Below are positions 13,418-26,000 of a DNA stretch of 64,000 nt, one piece after another. The position numbers and the translations under genes were made by a program. The number at the start of each line of letters is the position of its first letter. The stretch's first letter is position 1. Origin of the DNA: Apostichopus japonicus (Eukaryota; Echinodermata; Holothuroidea; Aspidochirotida; Stichopodidae). The stretch covers positions 999,001 to 1,063,000 of the forward strand of contig NC_092579.1 of the NCBI RefSeq assembly GCF_037975245.1. The letters are read 5' to 3'. Under the pieces are notes generated by a model that had not been told where the DNA came from, did no database searches, and worked only from the letters and a program-made list of their open reading frames with translations.

Positions 13418-13980
13418 CAAGGGCGGCGGAAGCACTTTTAATCTGAGGGGGCACCGACATCAAAGGGCACTTCATACACATCACTCCATCAACGCCCCCT
13501 CCCCCCCCTTTCAAGGAAAATATGCATACTAGCACTGCAATATCCAATGTGCAAATTGGGAAACAAGGAACAAGTTTTCTTTTGAGAAAAAATGAGGTGA
13601 AATCATGCTAGTTGCTAATGTAGGAATCTTCCGAATTAGAGTTTATTTCTTGTTAATATCTTAACAATTTTTTTCCATTCGAAATAGCTTTGAGTTTGAC
13701 CCACAGAAATTCATTAAAAGTCAGAGGCGTAGCCAGGATTTGCAAAGTTGTATGCACGACTATCAGAGCGGAGCGCCACCATCAGTTGGCGCGGAGCGTA
13801 CAAGAAAATTTTTGGTTTAACAAACCCCTCAGATGGCCGGAAACGGCCCTTCCCGAGCGTTCATTCTGGTTCCCTGGCCTCTTGCTAACTTGAGACACTT
13901 CAATTTTAATGTAGGAAAAGGGCACATTTTTAACCTGAGGAAAAGTGGGGGGCACGTGTCCCCCGGTTCCGCCGCCCTTG
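13418..13980 (+). mobile_element. Non-autonomous hAT-like element, CAAGGG family, copy 1
   Basis: A 563-bp element with terminal inverted repeats CAAGGGCGGCGGAA / TTCCGCCGCCCTTG. The flanking octamers are AACGTCAG (13,410-13,417) and AACGTCAA (13,981-13,988), one mismatch. Internally it has a poly-C tract, a segment with AGGCGTAGCCAGGATTTGC and a G-rich right end. It has no transposase. 8-bp duplications are characteristic of hAT-type transposition; the class is inferred from this and the CA(A/G)GG ends. Confidence 0.85.
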
Positions 13981-13988
13981 AACGTCAA

Positions 13989-16404
13989 ACCATTGAAGTG
14001 CTATATAAACTGAACGACTAAACAAGGGCACGTGTTGGGAAGTAAAATACCCAATCATCCTATGAAATACTCCTGCAGATAAGAGTTTTGTGTTTGAAAA
14101 GGTCTCTAAACAGAGATGTTGCATGCACATACCGTTGGCTTACTACTGACACTGTGTCAGGAAGCTGTCCAATTTGAAGCTTAAGATTATTTTGACGTTT
14201 TTAAACACTTTGACTAAGGACGATTTCAGATGTGAAAACATTGGATTTTCTTTGGATAAAATATATCTTACTTTCGGAGTCAAAGCCACGACGACACAGG
14301 TCATAACTTTTAATGAGCCTCTATGTGTTGTAAATTTCTTCAAAAGTAAAATATTCTCCTCCATAGTCGTGAAGACGTTTTACTCGTCCAAAAGTCACAA
14401 CTCAGTAATTATATTACACGGGCAGAGACTGTGGTATGTCCTGCGCATTTGGAACAGATTAAATGCAATTATAGCCAGAAAAGAAGAAAATTTGTATTTT
14501 ACAAATTTGAAAATTACACAAGCATGAAAAAAACATCCACAAGGCTTTCTTCTCGTCGATAAAATTAATTTGTCTTTTTTGAAATATTCCTACGACACAT
14601 ATTTTGCTTTGCTTAGTTGAAACCTTGAATTAAGCACTGCATAGAGCCTCAGGTAAAATCACCTTTACGAATTTTGGGCAAAATAGACTCAGTTAGTCAG
14701 TTTTCGTGTCAACTAGTGACGTAGTTTGCCTCTTTTAATCAAATTAACCCAAATATGATAAAGACGAAGCACCAGAATTAAGATTGTAAGTATTTCACTG
14801 GAACTCATTAATTTTCAGTACATTGGCAATATTCTAGTTTAACCTCTACCGGCTCCAGATATGGCTCAAGTAAAGCTAAAGACGTCAACCTGCTCGATAT
14901 GAAACAGAATCTTAACCTTTGACCGTATATCCAACGTCTGCATAACTTTAAAATCATCCATGTGATGGTATTGTTTGTTGAACTCGTTTCTCCGAACCAA
15001 CAATTGAATATGCAAATATTTATCTCTTTGTTTGGGCATGTCTGAATACTTATAGGCCTATGAAACAGGAAGCTACAATGATGGGGAGGGGGATCGACTA
15101 GCCACCACATTAAACTTGTAATCAAATCCCATATATAATTGCGCACAGATTTTTTTCCATGCAGTTGCAGAATAAATTAAAATCTTCCCACGAAAGGCTC
15201 TGGCAGAGGGACGGGCCCCTAGTTTAGGAACCCGGTGGCTAGAGGGCTTTGAAGTCAAACTCCAGAAGTAAAGTTTACCTTTGGGGACCAGCCCATCCAC
15301 CGATAAGGGAGTTCGTTATGGCTAGGTACTTCTAAGAGGTTGGTTTTATCAGGGCTGGGGAGGGGAGTGGGTAGCCTCCCAGTGAAGCCAGCGTCCCTCC
15401 CCTCTTCTCTATTATTGTTTACACGTCCAATCTGAAAAATTATTTGTTTTTCTTCTTTACTCCTACTTTATTCCATTGAGTAGTTTGCTTCTTTTTTCTT
15501 TGCTTACCTGCATGATCAGGCTCCACCCCCTCCCACCCCCCGCCACGAGGTGTTCCAGTTCGGGTTCTAGTTTAGTACTGTGGGTTCTCTAAGAGTTGTA
15601 TTCAAAAGGGGCCTAATTCTTAACTGTAAGGACCCCACTTTGAGGGCCCCACTATTTTATTGCTGGCTATACGGCTGGCGTGTAGAGGGCCCAATGACCG
15701 TTTACGCCCGACTAGGCCCAGATCAACGACAATCACCCGCTGCTTGTGAGCGATCAGTTCGGTGAGCGTATCTTTGTTTATAGTTTGTTTTAAGAATCGT
15801 GATACAACACAAAGCACTCTTTTACGATCACTTCATTCTGTTTATTTAGTAACGGAATGCAAGAAGATTGTCTCAGCTTGTCTAAGAACGATTTTAATCC
15901 ATCCAACTGAATTAGATTTGGTGGAGAAAAACAATATAAGCTACAAAGAAGTTCAAACAATTTTGATGACATAACTTGTCCCTATAGTCATACCAATAGG
16001 GCCTTCATATGTGAGCTATGCAAAATGAAGACCAGTGATTGAATTTACCTTTGACATATCTGCTTTCCAATTATCAAAGATTGCGAACTCTTTTGTTACT
16101 TTGCTCATGATAGAGTTTCACAAAAGCGTGGAACTATTTGTACAGGCAGCGGTGATTCAATGGGCTGTACTTCTAAATAAAAGACCTTGCTATTTATAAA
16201 TAGTCCATACTATAGTATGGACTTGTGTACGTAGAACTGCTTGTATCTAGGACTATGCGAACTAAGAGAGCTCTTTGAGTTACCAACAAAGGATTTCCGA
16301 GGGGGAAGAAAATTGGCCCCGACTGATATAACCCTTGCTGAATCTGTAACTAACAATGTACACAGTTTGTTGCATACATAGACAGTATTATATCAAGAGC
16401 GAAC
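13989..16404. other. Intergenic, no gene recognised
   Basis: No supported coding exon. Contains C-rich patches at 15,520-15,545 and a perfect 22-bp palindrome at 16,202-16,223. Open frames at 14,174-14,527 and 15,762-15,974 have no splice context or recognisable family and overlap open frames on the other strand. Confidence 0.45.
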
Positions 16405-19400
16405 ATGGAAAACAAACCAAAACTCACGTACTTACGAGGTCGAGGAGTCGGTGAAGTGTCGAGACTGATATTTGCTGCTCAGGACATATAGAGGTAGGCT
16501 ATGACAACCATCATTTGAATAAAATAAGAGACATTCAAAAGTTATCTAATACATTAAATCGCTTCTCAACAGCCCACCCCCCCCCGCCCCACCCATCCTC
16601 TCCTTCACATCACCCTGTGTCTGTCATAATACAACTTCTGTACTTGAAAGTGGATGTGTCCAAATTACAAGTGAGCTTATCAAAGTCAAGACATAATTTA
16701 TTCTCCCATTTGAAACTTTTATTACCTAAATCATAAGTTAGCATGAACTTTAAAGTATATTACTAGTAAAATAGATGTTAATTTGTTAGAACAATTATAA
16801 ATAAATTTCTATGGACAGATATTACATTTTGGTCATAACAAGAGGGAGACCAATGCCATCCCCGAATACCGATTGCTCGCTTAGGTATCTCCACCCCCCC
16901 CCTCCCCCTCCAGAGGTGGAGCCGTGCAACCAATGGCGTGCAAAGGAATTCCCCTTTAATCATCCCACAGAGAAAAGCCTGTAGGGCTTCTGTGCCTATA
17001 AACAAATAAACCTAGTGTCTATCATTCATAACTTGGTTAATACGTCTTAACAACATGAGAATGATATCCTTGATAAATGTTTTACAGATCACAGAAGAAT
17101 ATGTGAGAACCAAAGAAGAGCTACAGAATGCATATGTCAGGGCAAGTAAGTTTTGTTTTCACAACGAAGAAATAAATATTAAAAAAAATCGAATAAAATG
17201 CAACATTGAAAAAAGATCAATTCAAAATTAATATTTGTTTCAATATGATGAAGATTAATGTAATGCTGTCAAATATTAAATTTTAATGCTTCTCTCAAGC
17301 CTTCATCAGCAATAGCACATTAAAGAGTGACCAATGGTCACTATGATCTTGTCCATCAGTGTCACTTCTTGATTTTCCAATATCCTCTTTGCTTTGGGTA
17401 AAATTTGTCAAGGATATAGGCTAGCTAAAGAAGGTCCTAAGAGGACCGAAAATTTCCAGATATAGTTAAATACAGAATATTTTATATTTCAATTACCAGT
17501 CTTCTTGCTTCCTCGTTTATGTTTATATTTATTTTATTTTCGAGAACTTGAGGATTTGTTTCTCATAATGTATACATTTAGATATGTATAAACATCGGCG
17601 ATCGATGAGTTTATTAAATAAACTACCAAGTGGTCTCTGTGTCAATGACACTTCGACAGCCTCGATAAATCGAGGGATGTATAGAAAAGTACACAACACA
17701 CACAGTTCAGTACCCAAACTTAAAGCAAAACTGGATGGTTTCTATAGTCCTTATAAAGACAATTGTAGGCTCCGTGCTATTGAAGAGAACGAGCGATGCG
17801 TGGATCGATAGCGACACACAGCCGTAGCCTGGGTATCATACAGACCTAGTTTTCAGTGCATTAGGAAGCTCGTTTTATCGAAATTTCGTCTAGATTCTTT
17901 ACTCATTTTTTATTTATCCCATTTGACTTGCTAATCCAAAGTGTTTGAAGTATTTCCTCGACTGCCCTTTTCAACTGGTTATGTCGAAATTTTCTACGTT
18001 ATACGCCAATGTGAAAATCATGTTATCTCGATATACACGTAGTTGCTTATCTTGCAATATCGAATTTATTTTATGTTGGCTTGTCAATGAGCGAGCACAT
18101 CTAATAAAGAAACTTTTCATACACAAGTATCACAGAACAGACAAATGTATTGACTATCTGCATTAACTAAAATTGTAAACCGAGAAGAACCAATACACGT
18201 TTTGATGGGGTTGAGTGGGGCTGGGTATTGGTAGAGATGATTCTAACTAATAATTGCATGACAAGGCCGACTTTGCGATTGTAACATGCATCTTCCAGAG
18301 AGGATGTATTTATAGGCACCCCTCTCCCCGTTAACAACAGACTTCTCTTTTCAGCAATTAGTAATGATTACAACTTGATGATGACCTATATATTCGTATT
18401 GATTGAAAATCGACAAGAAATTTCCCATTTATGTTCATATGAGAATAAACTATATAACAGAGCCAACAATTATCGTCATGTATATGGGTTATTTACCTTT
18501 TCCTTCTCTTTGAATTCCTGCCTCAGCTGGGGAACTTATCTTATGTTTGGACAGCTTCCTCTGGTAGAGATTGACGGTATGTGCCTTATCGAGTCACATG
18601 CTATCAAAAATTACCTCGGCTGGAAATATAACATGCTAGTAACCAACAAAGAAAGAGGAAGGTAAAGAAAATAAAACCAGATGAAACCCCTTTGTACATA
18701 TGTACAAATGTGTACATATATGTACACATGAACATATGTAAATTATGTACAAATGTGTACAAATGTGTACATATATGTACACATGAACATATGTAAATTA
18801 TGTACAAATGTGTTCATATGTGTTCTTTACTACCTTAATTTGTACATATGTACAAATGTGTACATATATGTACACATGAACATATGTAAATTATGTACAA
18901 ATGTGTTCTTTACTACCTTAATTTGTACATATGTACAAATGTGAACATATGTACATATGAACATGCATACATACATACATACATACATACATACATACAT
19001 ACATACATACATAAATACGTACATATGCACATATGTACGTATGTGTTCTTGTCTACCTGTACTACGGAAAGACAGGTAAAGTGTTGTAGGCGGCGAGAGT
19101 AGGGTTCTGGAAAAAGAGATTAATTCTGTACTTTATTCTGTAAGGAAGTGTTTAGGAAATCCCCCACACTTTATTCGAAATGATCTGTGCTATCTAATGC
19201 AGATGATTAATTGAGATATTGAAATGACTGTAAACACATCTGACGTCAATCAACGTCTTTAAAAGTTAATTATGACATAAATGTAATAATGTTAATGTAA
19301 ATGCCATTATCCACAATCTCAGAGATACTGACATGTTAAAACTAACTAGATGTACTAAAAGAGCAAGTTCTCAATAGCCATAACCGCCACTGCATTGACA

Positions 19401-19650
19401 TAATCCTTCAAGTGGTCCTTATTTCAAAATAATTTTATTTGGTCATACTAATCACAACCTACTTTGTTTTTTTTTTCTTTCTCTTCTTATTGTCTTTGTT
19501 CGTACAGATAATCTATGAAGGAGAATGCTCAATTTTTAATGTAAGTCAGCCTAACCCTTGGATTATATTTCAACCCAAAGAGAAATGGCCCGATTTGATC
19601 CAGAGGCCATCAGTAAAACAAGGACGAGATACTGTTCTCCGTATGAGGAG
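16405..19650 (+). pseudogene. Glutathione S-transferase pseudogene, exons 1-4 only
   Basis: This is a decayed paralogue of the intact GST at 23,012. Recognisable exons: 16405-16493, 17088-17145, 18527-18661 and 19508-19650, all keeping AG/GT borders. Conserved segments include YLRGRGVGEVSRLIFAA in exon 1 and MFGQLPLVEIDGMCLIESHA in exon 3. Lesions relative to the intact gene: exon 1 is 89 nt instead of 87, with an extra TA (ACATATAG) that creates a TAG at codon 29; exon 3 has an extra 5 bp that looks like a CTTAT tandem duplication just before the MFGQLP segment; exon 4 lost 1 nt after the FQPKEKW segment, moving the RYCSPYE end into another frame. Exon 2 has two extra codons and stays in frame. 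No counterpart of exons 5-6 was found downstream; a Penelope-like fragment and tandem repeats occupy that space. It could still be transcribed, but cannot encode a normal GST. Confidence 0.88.
18690..19050. repeat. Tandem TGTACATA-type repeats and CATA microsatellite
   Basis: Repeated blocks rich in self-complementary words (GTACATATGTAC, TGTACATATATGTACA) form about three ~70-110-bp copies, followed by a pure (CATA)n run at about 18,965-19,012. It lies between pseudo-exons 3 and 4 of the GST pseudogene. Both strands give spurious Cys/Tyr/His-rich frames. Confidence 0.93.
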
Positions 19651-19819
19651 GTAAACTTGCTTAATACTAAAGAGAGTTTCATAGAGTAAACACACTCACT
19701 TTGATAGCTACATGATCATTTGAAAAACATCAAACTGCTGTTCTTCTGGGTATCACTCCCTCCCTCTGGAATTACGCGTAATATAGTGCGTCGGACGGCA
19801 GCATGGAAGAATGGTGATC

Positions 19820-19882
19820 GGGATGGGGGTTGGGGTTGGGGGTTGGGGGTTGGGGGATGGGTGATGGGGGATGGGGGATACA
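19820..19882 (+). other. G-rich tract with G-quadruplex potential
   Basis: More than eight runs of three to five G separated by TT, AT or TGAT, e.g. GGGGTTGGGGGTTGGGGG, on the + strand. This comfortably fits the usual four-run quadruplex pattern. No gene function is implied. Confidence 0.7.
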
Positions 19883-20079
19883 TGCATGGTCCGTGCATGG
19901 TTCAAAATATTATTTTTTCAGAGAAGAAAAGAAACGAAAATGGATCAGGAAGCAATGTACCAAAATGTACTAGGAAGGATATATATAACAGCACAGGACC
20001 CGCTACTTCATCATCTAAACAGCACAGGCCATCCAAATATTGCCAGTTAGTTCCCAAAGCCATTAACTCATCGGGCTAA

Positions 20080-21270
20080 CAAGGTTATCATTGATAACGT
20101 CATGAATCTTTCGGACTATGTTCTTTCCAAAGACGAACAAGACGTTTTACACAATGGTCTGTCTTTCTGCCCCTATAGATCGAATTAGGCAGTGTTTTAA
20201 TTAAAATCATTTTGTTCGGCGTATGAGACTGAGAGAATATTTGGAAGAGAACACTTCCGATAGTATTGCAGACACCAACCGCAAGGATGCGCACCCAATA
20301 CTACACATGGTCCCAACGAAAATCTAATCGGACACCCCAAGAAGGAAGCAACATATTCATAGATTCCTTTGCCTTCAAAGCTAAAACACATCTGGACAAA
20401 TTTATTTTAGAAAATGCCAACCGTCCACCCAACTCTAACATCAACACTGCTCAATCTTTGGCAATTTAGAAGCCTCGTAATATCCCTGGTTTTGTTATAC
20501 GTCAACTGATAGAGGAGGTGCTACCACCATTCTTAACACTTCCAACTACATCTCTGAAGAAGAGGACAACAAGTCAACGATGATTTCTATAGTTATTATA
20601 GGAGGACCCTTCCGGGCTCTTCCACCCCAAAATTGATGAGTTGTGCCAAACATTACCGGAACACGAAGCGACCAAGGTAGTAGAACTAACACCTAAGCAC
20701 TCATCGTTAGTAACATTCTACTCTTTACCCAAAGAACACAAACTTCTCAATTCGGTAGCCGACGATCAAGAAGTACTACCGGTGAAACCCCTTTTGACCC
20801 TGAGAAAAACCGCTGTCAAGACGTTTGTAAACTAACCAGGACACTCAAGCTATTCCCTCCATGCACGCCGACCAATTATTTCAGGAATTGGTTCTGTTAC
20901 ACGGAACACCATCAGGACACATCGACTCCGTACTTAATCCTTCACTAGACAATATTCCTTCGTATATACAGGAAACTACACATTGTTTGGGAATCCTAAA
21001 AAACATATAGGCGTTACCAATTAACTTGTAACCATGGAAGTATCCTCTTTATATACTAATATCCCTCAAGATGAGGGAGTTATCGCTTGTCAACATTTTC
21101 TTCGTGAGTATACCGCTAACCCCACTATAGCTGATGATCTTGGTCCTATTTTACGTTTCATATTAAGAAATAATTATTTCACTTTTAATGGGAAATATTA
21201 TCTCCAAATCAAAGGTACCGCAATGGGCACCATGTTATTCACATGTCCACATATGCACCTTACGTTTACC
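20080..21270 (+). mobile_element. Penelope-like retroelement reverse transcriptase fragment (degenerate)
   Basis: Several frames of + strand resemble the Penelope-like reverse transcriptase in the expected order: an upstream NLSDYVLSKDEQDVLHNGL-type segment (about 20,113-20,170), a FYSLPKEHK segment (about 20,720-20,750), and VSSLYTNIP followed by FTFNGKYYLQIKGTAMGT (21,034-21,230). Stops and frame changes separate them. The palm motif that normally starts with Asp reads EVSSLYTNIP here, and sequence ends right after the GTAMGT motif, before the catalytic aspartate pair expected downstream, giving way to a GAATGAAT microsatellite. The endonuclease domain is absent. The copy is therefore inactive. 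Position next to the GST pseudogene suggests it helped erase exons 5-6. Confidence 0.82.
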
Positions 21271-21289
21271 CGTCACAGTAAAATACAAC

Positions 21290-21530
21290 TTGTGGATGAA
21301 TATGGATGAATTATAAATGAATATGAATGTATGTAAATGAATATGAATGAATGTAAATGAATGTGAATTAATATGAATTTGTGTGAGTGAATGTTAAATA
21401 GTGTGAGTGAATTTGAATGATTATGAATTAGTGTGAGTGAATGTGAATGAATATATATATGAATATGAATGTAAATGAATATATATGAATATGTATGATA
21501 TGTATGAATGTGTATGAGTACCAGTGAAAT
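21290..21530. repeat. GAATGAATRT-type short tandem repeat
   Basis: Imperfect repeats of GAATATGAATGAATGTAAAT abut the truncated end of the retroelement fragment. Confidence 0.9.
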
Positions 21531-21599
21531 GTGCACTTTATTATCACATTAAGGGTGTGGATTATGAGATGGAATTTGTGAGAGATTGTATTTTCCCTT

Positions 21600-21930
21600 T
21601 CCCTGCACATTCACCATTCACTATCACGTCTAGTTTGCTGTGTAGGGGTAGCTTCCCATCCCTTCCACATTAAACACCACTTCTGGATAGAGATATGTAG
21701 GTGTAGCTTCTCTTATCTTCCACATTAAACACCACTCCTAACCTAATCTATACAGGGGTAGCTTTACCACTCCTCCACATTAACTTCCACTCCTATAGCT
21801 AAAGCTAAGTTGAGGTAGCTTCCCCCACCTCTCCACAGATATGTAGATATGTAGGTGTAGCTTCCACTACCCTCCACATTAACTATACTTCCAGTAAAAA
21901 CTATAGGGGTAGTTTCCCCTCTAGTCAATT
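21600..21930. repeat. ~60-bp tandem repeat
   Basis: About five diverged copies of a unit containing TAGGGGTAGCTTCC and CTCCACATTAAACACCACT. No coding potential. Confidence 0.8.
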
Positions 21931-22089
21931 TGTCCTCCGTGAATCATAAGTATGAGTGTATAGTCTTCATATATAACGTTTGGTATGTTGCCGTTTTTGG
22001 TACTGTGTACTGTGTACTTATTAAATTGAAAAACATATATATATAACCCGTCCGTAATATTGAAGTACTATATTTAATCAATGTAACCA

Positions 22090-22480
22090 CTTTATCAGTG
22101 TAACCACATATGTAATCACATATGTAATCAATTTAACCACGACTTCAAGTTTCCTTAATACTCGGTTCGTATCCCGTTACGTTAACAATTCCCGAACGTT
22201 TACTATATCAAACCTATCAAACCTAACCCCTAAAACACTGATCCATCCTCAAGATTCCTTAATATTCGGTTCGTATCCTGTAACGTTAAAAATTCCCGAA
22301 CGTTTCCTTACTAAAGTTATACAAAGTAAAGGACTTCAAGTTTCCTTAATATCCCTTAATATTCGAACGTTTACTATCAAACCTAACCCCTATCACACAG
22401 ATCAATCCTCAAGTTTCCTTAATATTCGGTTCGTATCTTGTAACGTTAACAATTCCCGAACGTTTCCTTTTGAAATATCA
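22090..22480. repeat. ~100-bp tandem repeat
   Basis: Three to four diverged copies containing AAGTTTCCTTAATATTCGG, TCGTATCCTGTAACGTTAAC and AATTCCCGAACGTTT, with a partial shorter copy near 22,330. Confidence 0.85.
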
Positions 22481-22493
22481 TATTTAATCAAGG

Positions 22494-22665
22494 TTGGGCG
22501 AAATGACCAGACTGGTTGGGCGAAATGACCAGGCTGGTTGGGCGAAATGACCAGGCTGGTTGGGCGAAATGACCAGGCTGGTTGGGCGAAATGACCAGGC
22601 TGGTTGGGCGAAATGGTAAGGTTGGGCGAAATGGCAGTTGGGCGAAATGGTTGTTGGGCGAAGTG
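22494..22665. repeat. 22-bp minisatellite upstream of GST
   Basis: About six near-identical copies of GGTTGGGCGAAATGACCAGG plus CT, then three shortened units keeping GTTGGGCGAAATGG. It ends about 350 bp upstream of the GST start codon. Confidence 0.95.
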
Positions 22666-23011
22666 TCCTGCTTCATGTATGTACTATATTCCAATAAAAG
22701 ATTGCTAAGGTTTGAAATAAACACGTACCATCACGAACAAAATTGCCCAAAATAGCATCGCATGGAGTTGTGATTCAGGACAAAAGAATACGTACTACCT
22801 TTTAAAAGTTAAAATAACGTGTTATTGTAAACCACTGCTTGCGTGCAACTATAGTCTGAAATAGGCAGTGGGAGGGTTACCAATCGCGTCATCTTAAATG
22901 GACCAATAAAACCCTCTTCGTTACCCAAGCTACCCTCAGTACATATTCTGTGGACTGTTTCATGTTTGAAGGAAAAAAACTCCATCATCGACATTTGATA
23001 AGAAAAACATC

Positions 23012-26000
23012 ATGGAGGACAAACCTAAAATCACTTACCTTAGAGGTCGGGCATTCGTTGAGGTTTCTAGACTTATTTTCGCTGCTAAGGATATTGAGGT
23101 AAGAAGTTACAAACTCCTCGTTACTGTAATAAAAGTCAACGTTTATCATATAGTACTCATATACAGATTCCCACTAGGGCAAGAATGTGTTGGTCGGTAA
23201 AAGCTCATAACTATTTAACAGGTAATCCCTGGAGTTGGGGTGGGCGAGGTGGATAAGTATTACGATGGGTACATTGTCATAACATTCTATTCAGTGGCTA
23301 TCGGAGATGTATCGTGGGTCAAACGTAATATATAATCGGCACTCAATGTGGCAAAGAGAGAGGTAGCTGGGTAAACTCCTATAGCCCAAAGCCATATCAT
23401 TATCACTTACCCACTGGGGACGGAGGGTGCATGTTGGATAAATCCTCGTATACAATTATCAAGTAAATAATCTCACCTTTCTTCGTTTACATGTAAGTTG
23501 CGGGAAGGGAGAGAGTTAACACTTTATTCGCCATTTGTAAAGACGATCGGGTACTTAAATTGCATTCGACATTACTCCGTTAGTGGTACTAAACTGAACA
23601 TATGTAAGCATATTCAAGATTCGCCATTCTGAGGCTGTGGTGCAAACATATATAGGTACGTATGGGTAAGTTGTTTATGTAGGTACTTAGGTGCATGTAT
23701 GTGTGAGTGCGTGTATATGTCTGCAGACAAAACAGGCGTCGCTTACCCCTCAACACTGATAAAACCTTGTCAAATGTACCAAAAGCTTGATGTTTTCCCT
23801 TTTGGTTCATGTTACATTTGAGGTACTGACCTAATTGTATGAGTCTTAGACTTTATACTCCAGTCAATTTAATTGATGAAACTGAGGTTTTTTAGAAATG
23901 CAGCCGAGACACACGGTGTTGTGTTGTTTATTTAAATGAAACTTAATTGTCAAAAGTGAAATTTTAATTTTTGTTTTTATCAATAACAATACTCTACAGA
24001 TTGAGGAAGAATATACAACGACTAAAGCTCATTTTGAGAAGCTTAGGGCAGGTAAGAATTACCGATAAATGATATGTAAATGTTGTAACTATTTTTTACC
24101 AAGAATAGTTATTTTCTTCTTTAATGAAATTGAAAATGAAGTAATTTTTAGATCGGCTAGTTTTTTATTTCGTTTGAAACGCTCGAAACTTTCTTTACGT
24201 TGAGTTATATTATACCGTTAGAAGAGAGACCAATCTGTTTTCAATAGTGAGCTGTTTTGAAAAATACTTTTTTATCATGCAGATATACCTATCTAACTTT
24301 AGCGATATTGAGTTATGACTTATTCAAACAACTAAAAGCAGACCATCTGAGATCAATAACATTGGTACTGGAAAATAGGAACGCGTAACATTTTCTAAAA
24401 ATGTATACTTCGGGTAACCTTTACACCAAACAAAGCAATGGTAAACGATAAATTAGATGTATTTTGGTAGAACTCACTAAGTCTAAAACAACGTTGTTAT
24501 AATTAGCCTAACGTCAAGGAGCACTGAATAGTAAATTCAGTGATCCACGACATATTACCTTGAAATATCATAATAGAATCCACAATAAAAGGTATTCAAA
24601 ATTAAAAGGTTTTTTATAGACCAACTGTATAATATAAAAATTATATCCTTACTGCGTTTTTTTATAGTGTATATATAGATTCAATTGAAACAACCAGGAC
24701 AGTGTGACCTGATTTATTGTGTTCTGTGACCCTACGTGACGTCATATGAATGGGTGGACATGCCGATACACAGTACAGCACTACTAACTGCGTTTTTTAT
24801 AGTGTATAGATTCAATTGAAACAACCAGGACACTGTGACCTGATTTATTGTGTTCTGTGACCCTACGTGACGTCATATGAATGAGTGGACATGCCGATAC
24901 ACAGTACAGCACTACTAACTGCGTTTGTTATAGTAGTAGATTCAATTGAAACAACCAGGACACTGTGACCTGATTTATTGTGTTCTGTGACCCTACGTGA
25001 CGTCATATGAATGAGTGGACATGCCGATACACAGTACAACACTACTAACTGCGTTTGTTATAGTAGTAGATTCAATTGAAACAACCAGGACACTGTGACC
25101 TGATTTATTGTGTTCTGTGACCCTACGTGACGTCATATGAATGGGTGGACATGCCGATACACAGTACAACACTACTAACTGCGTTTGTTATAGTAGTAGA
25201 TTCAATTGAAACAACCAGGACACTGTGACCTGATTTATTGTGTTCTGTGACCCTACGTGACGTCATATGAATGGGTGGACATGCCGATACACAGTACAAC
25301 ACTACTAACTGCGTTTGTTATAGTAGTAGATTCAATTGAAACAACCAGGACACTGTGACCTGATTTACTGTGTTCTGTGACCCTATACGTGACGTCATAT
25401 GAATGAGTGGACATGCCGATACACAGTACAACACTACTAACTGCGTTTATTATAGTGGTAGGTTTAATTGAAACAACCAGGACACTGTGACCTGATTTAT
25501 TGTGTTCTGTGACCCTACGTGACGTCATATAAATGAGTGGACATGCCGATACACAGTACAGCACTACTAACTGCGTTTGTTATAGTAGTAGATTCAATTG
25601 AAACAACCAGGACACTGTGACCTGATTTATTGTGTTCTGTGACCCTACGTGACGTCATATGAATGAGTGGACATGCCGATACACAGTACAACACTACTAA
25701 CTGCGTTTGTTATAGTAGTAGATTCAATTGAAACAACCAGGACACTGTGACCTGATTTATTGTGTTCTGTGACCCTACGTGACGTCATATGAATGGGTGG
25801 ACATGCCGATACACAGTACAACACTACTAACTGCGTTTGTTATAGTAGTAGATTCAATTGAAACAACCAGGACACTGTGACCTGATTTACTGTGTTCTGT
25901 GACCCTATACGTGACGTCATATGAATGAGTGGACATGCCGATACACAGTACAACACTACTAACTGCGTTTATTATAGTGGTAGGTTTAATTGAAACAACC

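Noticed and set aside
14174-14527. 117-codon + frame starting at TTG
   Set aside because: No ATG, no splice context, overlapped by a minus-strand frame, no recognisable family.
18604-19102. Cys/Tyr/His/Ile-rich frames on both strands
   Set aside because: They come from GTACATATGTAC-type repeats and the CATA microsatellite.
22488-22724. 78-codon minus-strand frame with HFAQP-type repeats
   Set aside because: Produced by the 22-bp minisatellite upstream of GST.
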